NCBI GenBank assembly: GCA_003971905.1
Contig: RSEE01000018.1
Location: forward strand, 186,001 to 250,000
Reading direction: 5' to 3'
DNA from: Moniliella sp. 'wahieum'
Lineage: Eukaryota; Basidiomycota; Moniliellomycetes; Moniliellales; Moniliellaceae
Length of the DNA: 64,000 nt
Position 1 is the stretch's first letter. Each line of letters starts with the position of its first letter. A program made the position numbers and the translations under genes. Under the pieces are notes generated by a model. The model saw only the letters and a list, made by a program, of their open reading frames with translations, made no database searches and was not told where the DNA came from. This document shows, piece after piece, positions 1-12,743 of the stretch.

Positions 1-1364
1 GAGCAGGGCTGGTGGCAGAACTGTCTCTGGATCATAGAGGCAGTCAGAGAAGCAGATCCGCTTACAAAGCGGTGCGCAGACTGAGAGGAGCTTTCCTCGT
101 GTTCATCAAGGGAGATTGGGGTGCCTGTTTCTACTGGCACCGCCTGAGCTGGGATAGCCTTCTTCTTGGTAAGAACCGATGGAGAGGGAGCTTGGCTTTC
201 CAATGGCGCGTTAGGCCACACTTCATGCGTGTCTTTGTTAGCCAACTGAGGCTTCTCTTGACTCTTGGGAGTATTGAGGCTGGGGAGTGGGGCAGATGGC
301 GAGCCTGTACTTTTCTTGCTCTTATCCCCGCGCGCGACTCAAAAGGGCAGAAAGTGACCGCTTTGTATTGAGTGGATTGCGCGGTTTCAGCACCATCTTA
401 GGTGAGCGAGCATTTTTGGCATCCTTTGTCTCCGCCACCAACGGACTCGCCGACGTGGTAGCAAGATGCTGCACGCTTGGTGGTGTGGCTACCGCTCTCG
501 AAGCGGCGACCGCGGGCATGTTCTGGGACGAGGACAATGATTTCGACCGTGACCCAGCCCAACGAGAATGGGTAGGGGAGTGGGTGTTGGCGGGATAAAG
601 GTCGCGGGGCGAGGAGAGAAAGGGGCTTGTCGCGGAGGACTGCCGAGGTCGCTTCGTCCAGGCAAAGAATCGGAGGCACAGGAACCTGCAGCTTGGGCTT
701 TATTGTTTACCGCCTGCAACGGCCCATCCATTTTGTCCAGCTGTGTGGCAATGGTAGGGAAAGCTCGCCGTCCATCAGCAAAAGAAGCAAACGGCTTGGA
801 ATCCGCCACGGAACCAGCGAGGGGTGTGATGGGTGTGTAGGGCGTGCAGGGGGGACTGGTCTTGTAACTAGATCCAGGGCTGAGTGGGACGTTCGCGGAG
901 AGGCCGAGGTGTTGCTACCAAGCTTGGGAAGCCGAAACATGCCCCGTGACGATGGGCGAAGACCTCCAGAGACGGCCTCATCGAAAGGGCATCGAGCGAC
1001 GGCAGAGAATCGAGGGAGGGGCGCCAGCGCATCCCATGTGGTAAACCGCCGGACGAAGCAGACGCAACAGAGACGAGGCCGCTGGGTGATGCGCCCTCGG
1101 AGCTTGGGCGGGCTGCCGACCCGTCGGAGCCAGGAAATGAGCAGTCCTCCTCCTCTTCCCACGGCGCGAGGGAGTTGCGGGTGAGGCGGGGCCCGATGAG
1201 GTCATCGGCGTCGGCAGGGAGGTAGTCGAGGCGGGTAGCACGGGCATGACGATGAAAGGAAGCGTCGTCGGCGCGAGCTCCTCTTGGGCCAGGTCGTCGG
1301 TGTCGAGGCTGCCGGGGGTTGCGCGGAGCACCTGGCCGCTGGGGAGGAGAGGGGGCATGGGCAA
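1..1364 (-). CDS. Ser/Pro/Thr-rich protein, 5' part; 3' end off the window
   Basis: I do not recognise this gene. Minus-strand reading gives low-complexity but coding-like protein across the stretch: a Ser/Pro block with many SPxS motifs (about 870-1290), a block with ADSKPFASFADGRRAFP and QLDKMDGPLQAVNNK (about 650-810), a block ending in KRSLSALLSRARG (322-537), and an open Lys/Pro/Ser-rich tail (about 1-300) that runs off the left edge. The frame changes several times between these blocks without clear splice sites. The ATG at 1364 is preceded closely by pyrimidines and followed by CTCCTCCCCAG, so the true start may lie in an upstream exon. No domain, signal peptide or membrane segment is visible; the protein looks disordered, like fungal regulatory or scaffold proteins. 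Function is unknown. Confidence 0.45.
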
Positions 1365-4300
1365 GAAAAGAGAGATAGACAGACAGACGGGGCGGAGGGA
1401 GGGGGCAAGGAGCGTAGGGCTGGGCGGGATGGAGGAGACGGAGCAGAGGCCAAGACGGCTGAGAAAAGGACAGGGATGCCGGCGCTATCGATGCTATCGG
1501 TGATGCTGATGCGGATGGCGTCGCACGGCTTGGGCGTGGCGCGTGGCTGTGGCCGGGCAGAGCAGGTGGCTTGTCCAGCCTGTCCCCATCGCTGATCGCT
1601 GGCCCTGGCCGTTGATCGGCAGTGGCGCCGAGCGCTGCACGGGGCGCTGCGCTCTGCTGCCGACGGCTCTGTAACTCGCCAGTGCCCGTCTGCCCAGCCC
1701 GACCCCGCGCATCGCATTGGACCTGCAGGCCTGCCTTGTGCCTGACGCGTGTCCCGCACCATGCCAGTGTTCCACGCCCTGTGCGATCACACTGCAGCCA
1801 GCCATCATGCATCTGCATCACACATCACGCCATCAAGCTTCAAGCTTCAAGGTCTCAGGGCACCCGCCCCTCAAGCTGTCATCATGCATCAGACTTTAGG
1901 AGCTTTAGGCGTCATGCATCAGCCACCCTCAGATCCCCACCAGACCGATGCGCCTCCAGAGCCTCAGGGGCCGAGTCAGCTTTGCCAGGGTTTGCCCCTC
2001 TTGGGTTTAGAAATTCCTCCGAGGACAATATATTTGCTTTCGCAGTGCGCGTCGATGTGGTGGAAAAGGATTCCATTTTCTCGGTTCTTCCTCGTCGGCT
2101 CCAGGTGTTCTTCGTAAGGAAACAGGATTGCGCCACATGTACATGACCGTGCGTGACCAAAACTGACCGCAACCAGATGAGACTCCCCTTCGCAACGCAC
2201 TGAAAGAGCCTTATAGAGAAAGCTGGTCATGAGTAAGAACACAGAGGCGTGAAATGAAGACAATGTGCAGTGAATGGAAGTGGTGGTGGCTCTCAGGTTG
2301 TCCCGAGAAGACGTCACACAAGGCAGAACTATGCACAGTAAGCGCCATTGAAAAGGCCCACGGGAAGGAGAGAGCAGTGCCCCCCAACTCCCGGGGTCTT
2401 CCCAAACACAGACCAAAAGCAGCGCGTCGTCGATCTTTACTCTCATTGATTGTCATTTGCCCATTCTGCATGTCCTCCGAAGTTCTACGGATGTACATCG
2501 GCTTCTTCGAATTTGTTTCATTCCAGGTGCGTTATGGGGCTTTTATTAATAGACGTCAGGTAACCGCTTCTCGGGTACTAATCACATATATCAATCAACA
2601 GGGTCTCTTCTCTTTCTCTCAACATAATGCCACAGAGGCGTCACCTGTATCATCACCGCCATTGCGTTTTACTTTCTACTCGTTTCCAGAGAATAACGGC
2701 ACAAACTTCTCCTGTTTCTCCAGCAATATAATACATCCGGCTCAATGGCCCAATCGAAATCCAAGGGGGCAACAACTCTTGATGAGCCTTATGTGCCCCT
2801 CTTTTGTCAAGGTCTGACGAAAATGGTAGAGTGTAGATCGTTTCTTTTTTATTATGATTCGCAAAGGCTGTAGACGATGGGGACAAGAGGGAGAGAAGTG
2901 TGCTCAAGGCCCCCCAATTTCGCCCAACAGCATCTCCAGTGTTTGCTCAGATGCTCTCATGTCCACCAATGGGAAGAAGGCAATGGGATTGCAATCAGGG
3001 TATTCTGCTTTCCGCCCCTCTCTCCAAATCGGGCGCGCCACACAACAAGAATGGATACGAGTAAGCGGGGTATTTACACGAGTGCGACCATTCCTATCTA
3101 AGGAAACCATTTGGGTCTAGTATAATCCTTGCAGTGGTCAACCAAAAGTATATATATTTGCAGAGTCCTAGCGGCATTATGTGGTTGTTGTTCCCTTGAG
3201 TTCATTAAGTCGACATCATAGTCAAGGAGGTAGAATGTGAAGATATCTTATTCTCAAGTGGGTTTCTCATATTATACTTGATGTTGTTATATCAATCCGG
3301 TTCGAGCACAGGCGATTTGCATGGACGAGAGGGTGATGGGGAGAGACGTGTCTCTCAGTGTATATTGCCTTCCGTATGGAACACATTCCTTTTCCTCCCT
3401 GATCTTCCTCATTATACTTACATCTCACGGTATGAACCAATCAAAGCCAGTATAGCTTCTGGATCCTGCTAGAAGTCAGATGTAGATGGTCGAGGGGTGG
3501 AATAGCAGCGTATTAAGCGGTCCCGGACGTATGACCCGTCCTTGCCATTTGCGGGGAATTCGATGAGCCTTGGTTGAACGGCCAATCGGAGCCCACGGGC
3601 GTCTTATATATATCTGGCATTTCATCCTGATGGCGAAAGCAAAGGTAAGGATAGAGGGGGGGAGAGGTCCTCTAATGTCAATGGGGGGCTGCCTGCCACA
3701 TATGCAAAAAGGTGCACAGATAAAGTCCTCGGTGGAGAAGGAGTATTACCATGTGAGGGCCAACTATATGTATTACCTGTTGAAGGGATCCAGAAGCTCT
3801 GCGTCAGCAAAGATCCACTCTGTTGTTACCGCGAGTATCGCTCTAGAGTATATGAAATGGCACAGATTTGTACCTAAACGGTAGATTCAGGCTACTGACC
3901 TGGGGAATCCGCGCCTTGCAGTTCGTGCGAATAGTAAATTTTCGTAAGAAAACCGATGCGTAAGGGTAAGGGCGTGTGGAGAAAAGTCAACAGTGATGAA
4001 GGAAGAAAGTGGAAGGGTAATCAAGGTGTTGACCCCGGTATTAGTCACGTGGAAAACCGGTGGAGACATTGAAGACCATAGCCAGCGAGAGCTTCCTTAT
4101 AACAGAGGCCGCTTATTTATACTACTAATTACTCTCTGTCACCGTACCAATCAGAACAAAAGTATACTCTCTGTTGACTATGATCCTCCGGCTCCCAACA
4201 AGCGGTAGACCAGGTTCGCCTCGGTTCCATCGGCTTCCACGCTGTGGGTATCGTCCCAAGCGTGTGGCACTGTCCCAATACCCTGCGTTCTCTCTCGTGC

Positions 4301-6400
4301 GCCTCACCGTCTGTTGGCTCCGCGTCTAGTCCGGCCTCCTATATAGATGCCTCTATACCCAACAAGCCCTACTCTGGCTGCAATCCATCACCTTTTCTCA
4401 TCATTCTGCCCATCCGGCTCCCTAGGCCAACACTTTCTCTCAACCGGATGTGAGTAGTCACAGGCAAGTGAACAAGGGAGAAGACCAAGGTCTAGGCGGA
4501 GACGGGGAGTAGAACAGCAAGTTCGGTCGTGGGAGGAAACATCAGGCATCGGACAACAAGGAGCAAGAGTAAGGGGGGAGATAGGGAGAGCGAGGTATAC
4601 AATTCCGAATTGGATATTGGAGCGAGAGCTGTTCAATCACTCGAAGGCAGTGACAGGTTTTTTTATACAACTATCTCTACTAAATAGAGGCAAAGAATTA
4701 TAGTCCGTATGCGGACTTCAAGGGCCCTATGTTATTAGCGCTGCGCAGTCGGTGCTCAGTATAAAAAAGGGTTCCGCTAAGGCTGGGCGTAATGAAGAGG
4801 CAGAGGCAGACTCCGCCACTGCCCGCCCATGTTGTATAAGACACTGTGGCTGGAACCCAATTATATGTATTGGGTTAAGAACCTGTGGAGAAGTAATGTA
4901 ATGAATGACACATGTATCGGCTTTGGAAACGATCGAAAGGGGGAGATGAAAGGGTGATAAAACAATGCACCGTATAATTGATTGTACCTACGGAGGCCCC
5001 CGCAAGGGTCCCAATATCTCTGCTGGTCATTTTCATAGCTGGCTGCGCTGAGCGCGCTGAGCGCTGGCGATGGATGAGAAAGAAACTGCGCTTGGGGGCG
5101 GAGGGGGCGGAGGAGCAAAGACCGTTGCGGGGGGTACGCACGCGGGTACGTCTCCTGTTCAATCCTATACTGGAGTACCCAACCATAAAAGTAACGTTAC
5201 TGTGGCGTGTGCATGACATCACAGATCTCAGGAAAAGACTTAACCGGACTGATCGAGCAAAGGGTGCTGCTAACGCCTGTTCGCCAGTCGTGCTAGCGTT
5301 GCTTCCGCCTGCTAGTATACGCAGCCCTCCGACGTAGCATCATGTAGCTCTGCGCTCCTCGGCTCGCGCTCGAGTTGAGCGGCCCCGCCGCGTTGCTCCG
5401 CAGCTGTTATTACCCTTTTATTGTCGCTGCTGTCCCACAGGCCACTCACCAGCTACGCACCGACGCCCGCGCGAGCGGCATACCGCGAAACACGTAACGC
5501 GTAACGACGGAGCGCACTGGGCTGTGCTGTGCCCCAGTGCCAGATGCTCGTACCGCCTCCTACAGCCCACTTCGAGCAAGTGTCAGCCACTCGTTGTTCC
5601 ACGTGTTCGCGGACCCGAGCAGCCGAGGCACTGCATGGCACTGTTCCTGTTCATGCACCGCCACCTGCATGCGAGGGCGAACACCTATTCGTGGCTGCCC
5701 TCGTGCCGGGGAGTATACAATCGTGCGGATGGGAGCACTGGGCCGCAGTGGGGGCAAATTGATTTGAGAGGGTGCTCGCGCCCGCATGTACCTTGCCACA
5801 GCGACGGTCTGCGACGGCAGAGATCGCGCGCAGTGCTGCCAGGCGCCTGGGGACGCTGTGGGTAAAGACGTGTAGAGGCACTGTCGCCCGGGCGCTGAGC
5901 GTTGGCCGGTGACGCGTGACGCCTGAGGCGCTCAGGCGGAGGACAGAGGCAGGCGCGGGCGGGCTCTGTGCGGGGTTTGTCGTACGAGCCGCCGCCGGCG
6001 GGGGCAGGGGGGGGGCAGTCGCTGCACTGGCACGGGGACTCCGCCCACGCCTGCTTTCCCCTTGCACATTCAGGCATTTGAGGGCAGCAAAAAAACAGTG
6101 CGGCACTCTGCACGTGGGCAGTGCGCCTGCAGTGGAGGATGGGAACTGCCCCCGTGCGTGTGCCCGCCCCCCCCCCCGCGCCGCCGACACTGGGCTGGCG
6201 CAGCGCCGGCGAACGCCGGCGTGGAAACGGACACTCACTAGTCACTAGTCACTCCTGCACACTCTGTGCCGGCCAGCACGCCTCTCCCAACACCCCCGAC
6301 CACCAACCCCTCGCCTTCCTCCCCCCCGTTCGCATCGCCCACCGCCACCGCCTCCGCTTCCACCTCCTCTGCCTTGCTCGGCTGTTTGCCTCTGGCCGCC
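1365..6400. other. Long spacer without a convincing gene
   Basis: Short open frames occur on both strands, but none shows a domain, sustained composition bias or splice structure that I trust. From about 2.0 to 5.2 kb the sequence is more AT-rich than the coding parts, with TATA-like runs (for example near 3150 and 3605) and CCAAT-type boxes near 3434, 3581 and 4146. A TTCAAGCTTC dispersed motif lies at 1833-1850. From 5.3 kb to the OCH1 start the sequence is GC-rich, with CGCTGAGCGC-type motifs and a short CACTAGT tandem at 6233-6252 just ahead of the gene. A degraded mobile element between 2 and 5 kb is possible but I cannot show one. Confidence 0.5.
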
Positions 6401-8340
6401 ATGGCGCACACTCTTGTATCCCCCCACGCACGCCCCCGCCAGCGCCGCACCCAGTCCTGGTCTGCCGCCTTCAGCCTCCTGCCCTTGCAGGCAGCGCGCG
6501 AATCCCCATTGGCCCTCCTCGACACCGACTCTGGTCAGGACGATTATGATGATGACGGCGGTATGCACAGCCATTCTGCCTATGTGTCTGCTGCTTCCTC
6601 CCATGGCCCCGCCTCTTCTTCCTGGTGGCCCTTTCGCCGCCAGCATCGTAACTTCACCACCGGGTACTCCCGCCTGCCCCAAACGCCTGACCCTTTCTCA
6701 CACTCTTCCAACCCGTCGTCTGCTTCATCGTCTGTCAATAACGAAAAGCAACATAATTGCCGCTCACCCTCTTCCTCACGCTTCAGCCTTCCCCTTCCCC
6801 TTCCCCTTCGCCGCCGTCGTCGTCGTCGACTGCCTTCCCGTAGGTGGTTCCCTCTCAGCAAGCGATGGCTTGCAAGAGTCCTAATCACTTTCGTCATGAG
6901 CGCACTGTTTGTGTGGCTGCTTCTTTACCAAGTTGTGCAGCCACCCCCGTACAACGTCGTACGATCTGGCAACTACTCCAAAGTACTTTCCCAGTTTGTT
7001 GCAGAGCAAAACCTGGTTCCCATGCAAGGCATGCCAGACCGAGTAAATTGGTCCAACGCCATTGCCGAGCAGCTGTCGCACCTCGAGCGCTGGACACACG
7101 AACGTTCCGAGACACTCGATTGCTCTGGCAAGCACCGCTCTACACTTGTCACTGTGCCTAACGATGCCGCCGCACCCCCACCAATGATTCCAAGGGTCAC
7201 TTTTAGCTCGGACCACGACGTTCCCCCACCCACGATCTCGCTCGGTGGAAGGGAGAATGGGCGGAGTTGGATTTTGATCCCCAGTTTCTCGATGAGAAGG
7301 CGGCGGATGCATTTGTCGACAAGCACTTTGGTCTCGTGAGCTTAGAGGAGCCATCGGACACGCGACGTATGGTACACCGTACCAAACCTGCTCCGAGCGG
7401 TTAAGTGCGACCCAGCATGCTTGGCGTGCTCTTCCTCGAGGAGTTCTACGTGCCGACTTTTTGCGCTACCTTCTCCTCCTCGTTCATGGCGGCACGTGGG
7501 CCGACATGGACGTCACACCTATCGCACCGCGCTCCACCTGGACTGTGCCCCACGCACGCTGGGTCTCCGTTTCGGAGCAACCGGTCTCACAAAGCCATAC
7601 GAACGGCACCTACCCCACCCCCGGCACTGCAACCCCCCCGGCGCAGGAACCGATCCGACTGGTCGTTGGTTTGGAATGCGAACCATGGGAGTACATGAGC
7701 CACAGTGCGCGGGCCTGGCTTGAATCTGCTCACATCCTTCCCATGAACCGTCACCGGGAAGTGCAGTTTACTCAGTGGGCTTTGCACAGTAGCGCAGGGC
7801 ATCCTGTGCTCGTTGACGTGCTGCGTCGGTTGCTGCTGACAGACAAACTGTACGATGCGTACCAAGTCGAGTCCAGGTCCAGCCCTTTGTATCAAATGTC
7901 GACCGATGGAGATCGGATTGCGCTGGGGCGTACCCGGCCTCCCTGGGCGGACATTCAAGCTGCACGCAAGTGGATTGCACCAGCCCCCATTACCCTATCG
8001 AGGACAATAAGTGGGACGATGAGTTGTCCCCTTGGCTTCGGTGGTCGATCTGGCCATGGATGTGGTCCTGGCCCCGCTGGGGGTGGCATGAGTTGAGTGT
8101 TGAAGAGTGGACCGGTCCTGCGCTTTGGACGGACGCTGTGTTTAGCTACTTGCATGCTGTGGCGGGGATACGGCCAAGGGATCTGTATGGTCTCACCGAG
8201 CCAGTCCAAGTGGCCGATGTATTAATTGCGCCCGGCAGCTGGTTCAACCCCCCCACTCCCGCGTGGATCTGCATTCCAAGGTTGTGCACAACTTCCGTGG
8301 GTCTTGGAAACATGGAGCAGATACGGTGCCACCCATGTAG
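6401..8340 (+). CDS. OCH1: OCH1-like initiation-specific alpha-1,6-mannosyltransferase (GT32)
   Basis: Predicted Golgi type II membrane glycosyltransferase that adds the first alpha-1,6-mannose to N-glycan cores for outer-chain extension. The chosen ATG sits in GCCGCCATGG. A Ser/Pro/Arg-rich cytosolic tail of about 165 residues is followed by one membrane helix (RVLITFVMSALFVWLLLYQV, about 6870-6935), then the lumenal part. Family landmarks: WAELDFDPQFLDEKAADAFV (about 7255-7320), the RADFLRYLLL...GGTWADMDV block with the DxD metal-binding motif (about 7455-7515), RHREVQFTQWALHSSAGHP (about 7753-7805), WTGPALWTDAVFSYLHAV (about 8108-8160) and a C-terminal VVHNFRGSWKHGADTVPPM ending in TAG at 8340. 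AATAAA follows at once (8342). The frame changes at least three times between these blocks; I see no convincing introns there, so sequence errors are likely. The cytosolic tail is longer than in yeast Och1. A sister GT32 enzyme (HOC1 type) cannot be excluded. Confidence 0.8.
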
Positions 8341-10064
8341 CAATAAACCTCTTGTCGTTGCGGGCCCTCCGGATCCATTGGAACGGATGGGGCTTGCACC
8401 ATGATGATCACCAGAAGCAATCCCGCTCTTTTCTCTCTTTTCCCTATATGCACTTCTCCCATCTTCCCCTTGCTCTCCCTGTTCCCTGCTCCGACCGTTC
8501 CTGCACACATCTTTGCTCCTTTTTTCGTATCACTTGCTCTACCATTCCAAATGAAACATGCGAATCGTCTCTCGCCATACCCTCTCCTCTCCCCTCCCCT
8601 ACTTGCCTCTTTGCCCTTGGTCCTGCCCTAAGGATCTCTCCCCCCAATGCACACATCCGTGGTGCACACCACTAGGTGTGTTCCGCTTATCTCCGACCTG
8701 CCTGCATTCTTCCCTCCTGCTCAGAAGACCATGCACAGTGAATATCATAACATGGCCCCGTTATGGCTTTGGACATTTCTGTCATCCACAGGGGTGTCGA
8801 ATGACAATCGAGTGAAGTCTCGCGATAATCTACTCACTCGACGAAATAGAAGGGAGGTACATAAGCGTGCTCCCGCGATGTAGAGACCGGCCTGCCTCAG
8901 GGCCTTAGGCCTTATGTCAGGCCCAGGTCAGATGAGTCCATAGGTGACGTCACCGAAGAGCTGCCCCGCCAGCGCTCCCCTCGAGCGGAAACAAGCGGCG
9001 GAATAACCCCAGTGGAGGAGAAGAAAATTGGGACGGCAAGCGCAGCCTTTTAACTTGCTGGTGCCGGTGACTCAAGGTGCTCTCCCCACCACCACTCTCA
9101 CTTTCGGTATGTTGTCCTTCCAATCATCTCGGCGATGATTACACTATTATCCACACTGTTTGATCCCTCTGGGGACGTGATTGACGACTACTACAACGGT
9201 AGATGAGCCGCTACAATCAAACACCGGATTGGCTCGAACACCAACTGACTCTCATTGGTTTTTTCTTTCTCGTCTGTCCAGCCTCTTTGCCTTGCGCCTC
9301 ACGCGCCACAGGTGTCCCACACTGTTCTTTTCTCCCCCGCCATCTCTACGATACTACATTGCATGTTTCTATCCTCCTCACTTTCCTCTCCCGTTACGGA
9401 TTTGCCTATTTGGGTTCGGGCGTGCTTGACTATAGTTCCTAGCTATGATGAACCTATGACAGCGCAATGGCAGTGGTTCCTGCCAGAGAACAAATCCGTA
9501 GAGGTGTATCAGCCTGATAAACCTGATACTCGGATGCATCGCTTTCGCTCGCAAGGCCAGTTCCCATTCAAGGGACAGTGATATCTCCTACTGCATGTTT
9601 ACTGTACTTGAAGCTTGGACCAGGTGCATACTACGCATGGCATGGGGGGAACGCTCATGGGGAATACAAAAAACAACAGGGGAAAAGAAGCGACAAAGCG
9701 TCGAACATATGGGCGTCCCGTCGTTGCATTCATTGCCCGAACAGACAACGAACAACAACTACCCAAGAACCTAACCGTAATAAAACAGCACGCGCGGGAG
9801 GGAGAAAAGGAAAACATTGACCCGTCAGGATGGGTACTATCCCGCGTCAGAATGCGCGACTTGAGCCTGCGATGAACAAGCGGGGAGAAGAGGAGATTCG
9901 GAGGCATAGATGGAGGAGGGGGGGGGGTAAAACTTGCTGGCGCTGGAATGTGCAAAGGTGTTCAGGGGGTAATTGACGTGATCGGGTGAAGGTTCCATGG
10001 CAAGCCGGCCATGCACAGAGCCTTAGGTATCAACGCCGATGGTGCATCCCCCTGCCCTCCCAAC
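8341..10064. other. Spacer between convergent genes, no gene seen
   Basis: Lies between the 3' ends of the OCH1-like gene and the small membrane-protein gene. An AATAAA at 8342-8347 directly after the OCH1 stop is a plausible polyadenylation signal. Around 8880-8925 there is a GCCTTAGGCC-type motif that also occurs near 20040-20075. The open frames here have no recognisable features. Confidence 0.55.
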
Positions 10065-10688
10065 CTAGGCCGTGTGGTAGCTCAGCGATTCTTTCAATCC
10101 GCCCCCGCGCAAGGCGCCAGTAATAATCACGGACACCACCACAAGCATCATAGTCGTCAGGATAAAGTTGATATACCCAAACGCGATCAATGTTTCGTTG
10201 GCTGAACAGTACTTGAGGTGGGCAAAGTTGTGACTGCAGTTCATCCCACCGTACAGGGACCTGGTCAGCGCGGCTGACGCCGAGAGCCATAGGGCCCAGT
10301 CAATGAAGAGGAAAATAAAGTAGGAGATCACCGAGGTGAAGACACCACCAATGCCGACAAAGAAGCAAATGACCTGTATAGGGGTACGAGATAAGCCCGG
10401 CATTCCCGTCCGCTCCCAGTCAGTATTCTCCCGCTGTCATCACAGGATCACGAGCGCAGGGCAGGGCACACGCACATAGGCCGTGGAAAAGAGGAAAGAG
10501 AACCAGCCAACAAAGAGGAAGAGGCGGACACGCGCCTTGATGCCTCGCCCAGGGTGTTTGGCTTCGTCCTTGGCATTGTAGTCGTGCACAAGGATAGACG
10601 AGATGATGGCGACCACGAAGGAGAAGATGGAGAGCACACAGAGGCAGATAGGAGCGCCGCGGCGCACAATAGTACTGGCTTCAACCAT
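10065..10688 (-). CDS. Small four-helix membrane protein (MARVEL/Sur7-like topology)
   Basis: Two exons on the minus strand. Exon 1 (10476-10688) starts MVEASTIVRRGAPICLCVLS; its ATG lies ahead of the first hydrophobic segment. The intron (10374-10475, 102 bp) has donor GTGCGT and acceptor CTATACAG, and joins TAY to VICFFVG in phase. Exon 2 runs to TAG at 10065. Four hydrophobic stretches are visible: PICLCVLSIFSFVVAIISSI, LFLFVGWFSFLFSTAYVICF, VFTSVISYFIFLFIDWALWL and LIAFGYINFILTTMMLVVVS. Between helices 3 and 4 is a Cys-containing loop (GGMNCSHNFAHLKYCSANE), suggesting an extracellular disulfide. This topology fits fungal MARVEL-domain proteins (Nce102/Sur7-type organisers of plasma-membrane domains), but I see no decisive family motif. 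About 175 residues. This is one of few genes here that reads cleanly in frame. Confidence 0.6.
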
Positions 10689-11289
10689 AGTAGAGGGAAC
10701 AAGGCGATGTAGGCTGGTGCAAGGCAACAAGTGGTGGGCGTTCGGGAGCTACTTGCAGGCGTAGGCCATGGCCGTCCCCGCACTTTTAAACATGTGGACA
10801 TCCATCCATCAGCCCCGATGAAGTCCCTCAAGCCTCATGACGCACGAGCACGCACAGACCAGAGCGGCATGGGGGCAGTGAGACAGCTGGCCGCAGTGCT
10901 TGGTGGAGGGGAAACGCAGAGCAGAAGAGCCCTGGGGGGAGTGTACAGCGGTCCTGCAAGGGTAGGATGCCTGTGTTTTGTTTTGGCGGCACAGGCGAGA
11001 ACGAAAAAGGGGGCAGAACGCATAAGACCGATTACGATGCTGATATGACTCGGTAGGACTCGGCCGTGCGTAGCGCAGCATTGGGCCCATGCTGCGTACT
11101 GCCAGCCTGGAGGTGGGAGGCTGGGGCCCTCTGGACTGCGTCTGCGCTGGGCGTGGCTGCAGTGGTGGCTAGTGGCAGCAGCAGGCCAAGACACTGCTGG
11201 ACAAAGTGAATCACTGACCGCAACACCATGATGACACATCCGACACAGGCGCACAAGGGCTATTATATAATCGCATCAGATCTGTTGGT

Positions 11290-11790
11290 GGGACACAGCT
11301 TAATTAAACACCGGACTCAGGCTGAGGCTCAGCACTCTCAGCCGCTCAGCACCCAGGCTCAGGCTAAGGCTCAGCGCTGCGCCTCAGCGTAGTTGCGTTC
11401 AGTACGTGCTCAACGTTCTCAACGCTGAGGCCGAGGCCGTGAGGCTCCGGCTCGGGCCGGTTCACGGGAAGTGATAAGCTGAACTCAACGCACGTAACGC
11501 GTAACAGGCCTGAGCTGAGCTCAGGCTCAGCGCTGAGGCTCGGTCGTTCAGTACAAAGTCACTTAGCTTCAGCGCCAGCGCCAGCGCTCAGCCGGATTCA
11601 CTACTCACTAGTACTACTCACTCACTCCCATCGATCTAGACGTGTAGTACGATGAGTACTGCTCGGTATGAATCAGTCACCGGCCCGTCACCGCTAAAAG
11701 GCTCTTCAGCTTCAAGCTTCAGAGCTTCAGAGCTTCAGCGCTCAGGCTCAGCGCTCAGGCTCAGCCCACCTTTTCAGGACTTCAGCCTGG
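11290..11790. repeat. Degenerate GCTCAGC / CTGAGGC repeat field
   Basis: Imperfect 6-8 bp units such as GGCTCAGC, GCTGAGGC, CAGCGCTCAG and CAGCGCCAGCGC recur many times in about 500 bp, in both orientations because CAGCGCTG and GAGCTC are palindromic. The end of the field (11700-11770) mixes TTCAAGCTTC with AGAGCTTCAG and GCTCAGGCTC. No fixed long period is visible, so this looks like drifted simple sequence rather than a satellite array. Related units appear at lower density in other spacers, for example near 5045 and 34150. Confidence 0.7.
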
Positions 11791-12706
11791 CCAGAGATCG
11801 ATGTTCTCGATGATCGATAGGGATTGATTTGCTGTGGTGAGCGAAAGTAGAGACAAGCGGAGAAGGAGGAGAGAGGGGAAAGGAGTGGCTTCACTATTGA
11901 GATCGGAGAGAGGGAAGACGAAGCCATGATACATGACAGCCGTGCTTTAGATGGAGAGAGTGAGCTTCCTGACTTCCCCTCAGGCCTCAGGCGAAATCAG
12001 CGGGCGCTATAGCTGCTGGGTGGATGATGTGGCTGAGAACGTCAGAGTCTGACTATGTCGATTATGCTCTAAATTGGCACACTGCGCTAGTGTCCCAACA
12101 ACACTGCTGTGCTGGTGCTCGGACACATCATTTATGCGGGGCCCCACGAGAGGAGACTTACTCTGTGAGAATGCTGAGCACACACATACCGGAGTATAGG
12201 ATGGGGGTCTTAAAAGCTTCAAGCTTTAAAGTTCGTGTCTGAGTCTGAGATCTGTGAAAAGGCCGCGTCTGACAGGCCGCTTTTTTCTCGTAGCCTGTCT
12301 CAAGCTTCAAGATTCGAGCTCCTCAAGCTTGAAGCTTCAAGCCCCACAACTCACGCCGAGGCGCTGAGGCTGAGACCTCAGCTTCTCATAGAACCTCTTC
12401 CCCTCTGGCTTCATTAAATCCCAGTTGCCCTATACACTAACCTTCCCCCGTGGAGGGTGGTGCTGCGTTCCCCTGCACGGCCCTCAGTTATCCGCGGCTG
12501 GCACTACTTAGGCCACTGCACTGCCCGTGCGTCTGCGCCTTTTCGTTTGTGCTCCATTGTTCGCTTCCCCCCCTGTCTTCTCTCACGGCCGACACCGTTT
12601 CCACTCCATACTTAGCTCGCCCTCGATTCTCATGATCCGCGTGATCAGCTGCCTAGCTCGTTCGGTCAGTAGGGGCCATCTGTCTGCAGTCAGCCAGTAG
12701 TCACAC

Positions 12707-12743
12707 TCTAGTCACTAGTCACTAGTCACTAGTCACTAGTCAC
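12707..12743. repeat. CACTAGT tandem repeat
   Basis: Four to five head-to-tail copies of CACTAGT, following a partial unit (CACTCTAGT) just upstream. The same unit occurs as a short tandem at 6233-6252 and, in reverse complement, near 34050-34065. Such 7-bp units with an embedded CTAG palindrome appear to be dispersed in spacers of this genome. Confidence 0.85.

Noticed and set aside
2254-2817. A 187-codon plus-strand open frame in the left spacer
   Set aside because: Mixed composition with no domain, hydrophobic pattern or splice context; it looks like chance in AT-richer DNA.
4680-4900. A possible solo long terminal repeat in the left spacer
   Set aside because: No second copy, TG...CA ends or target duplication could be shown from this window.
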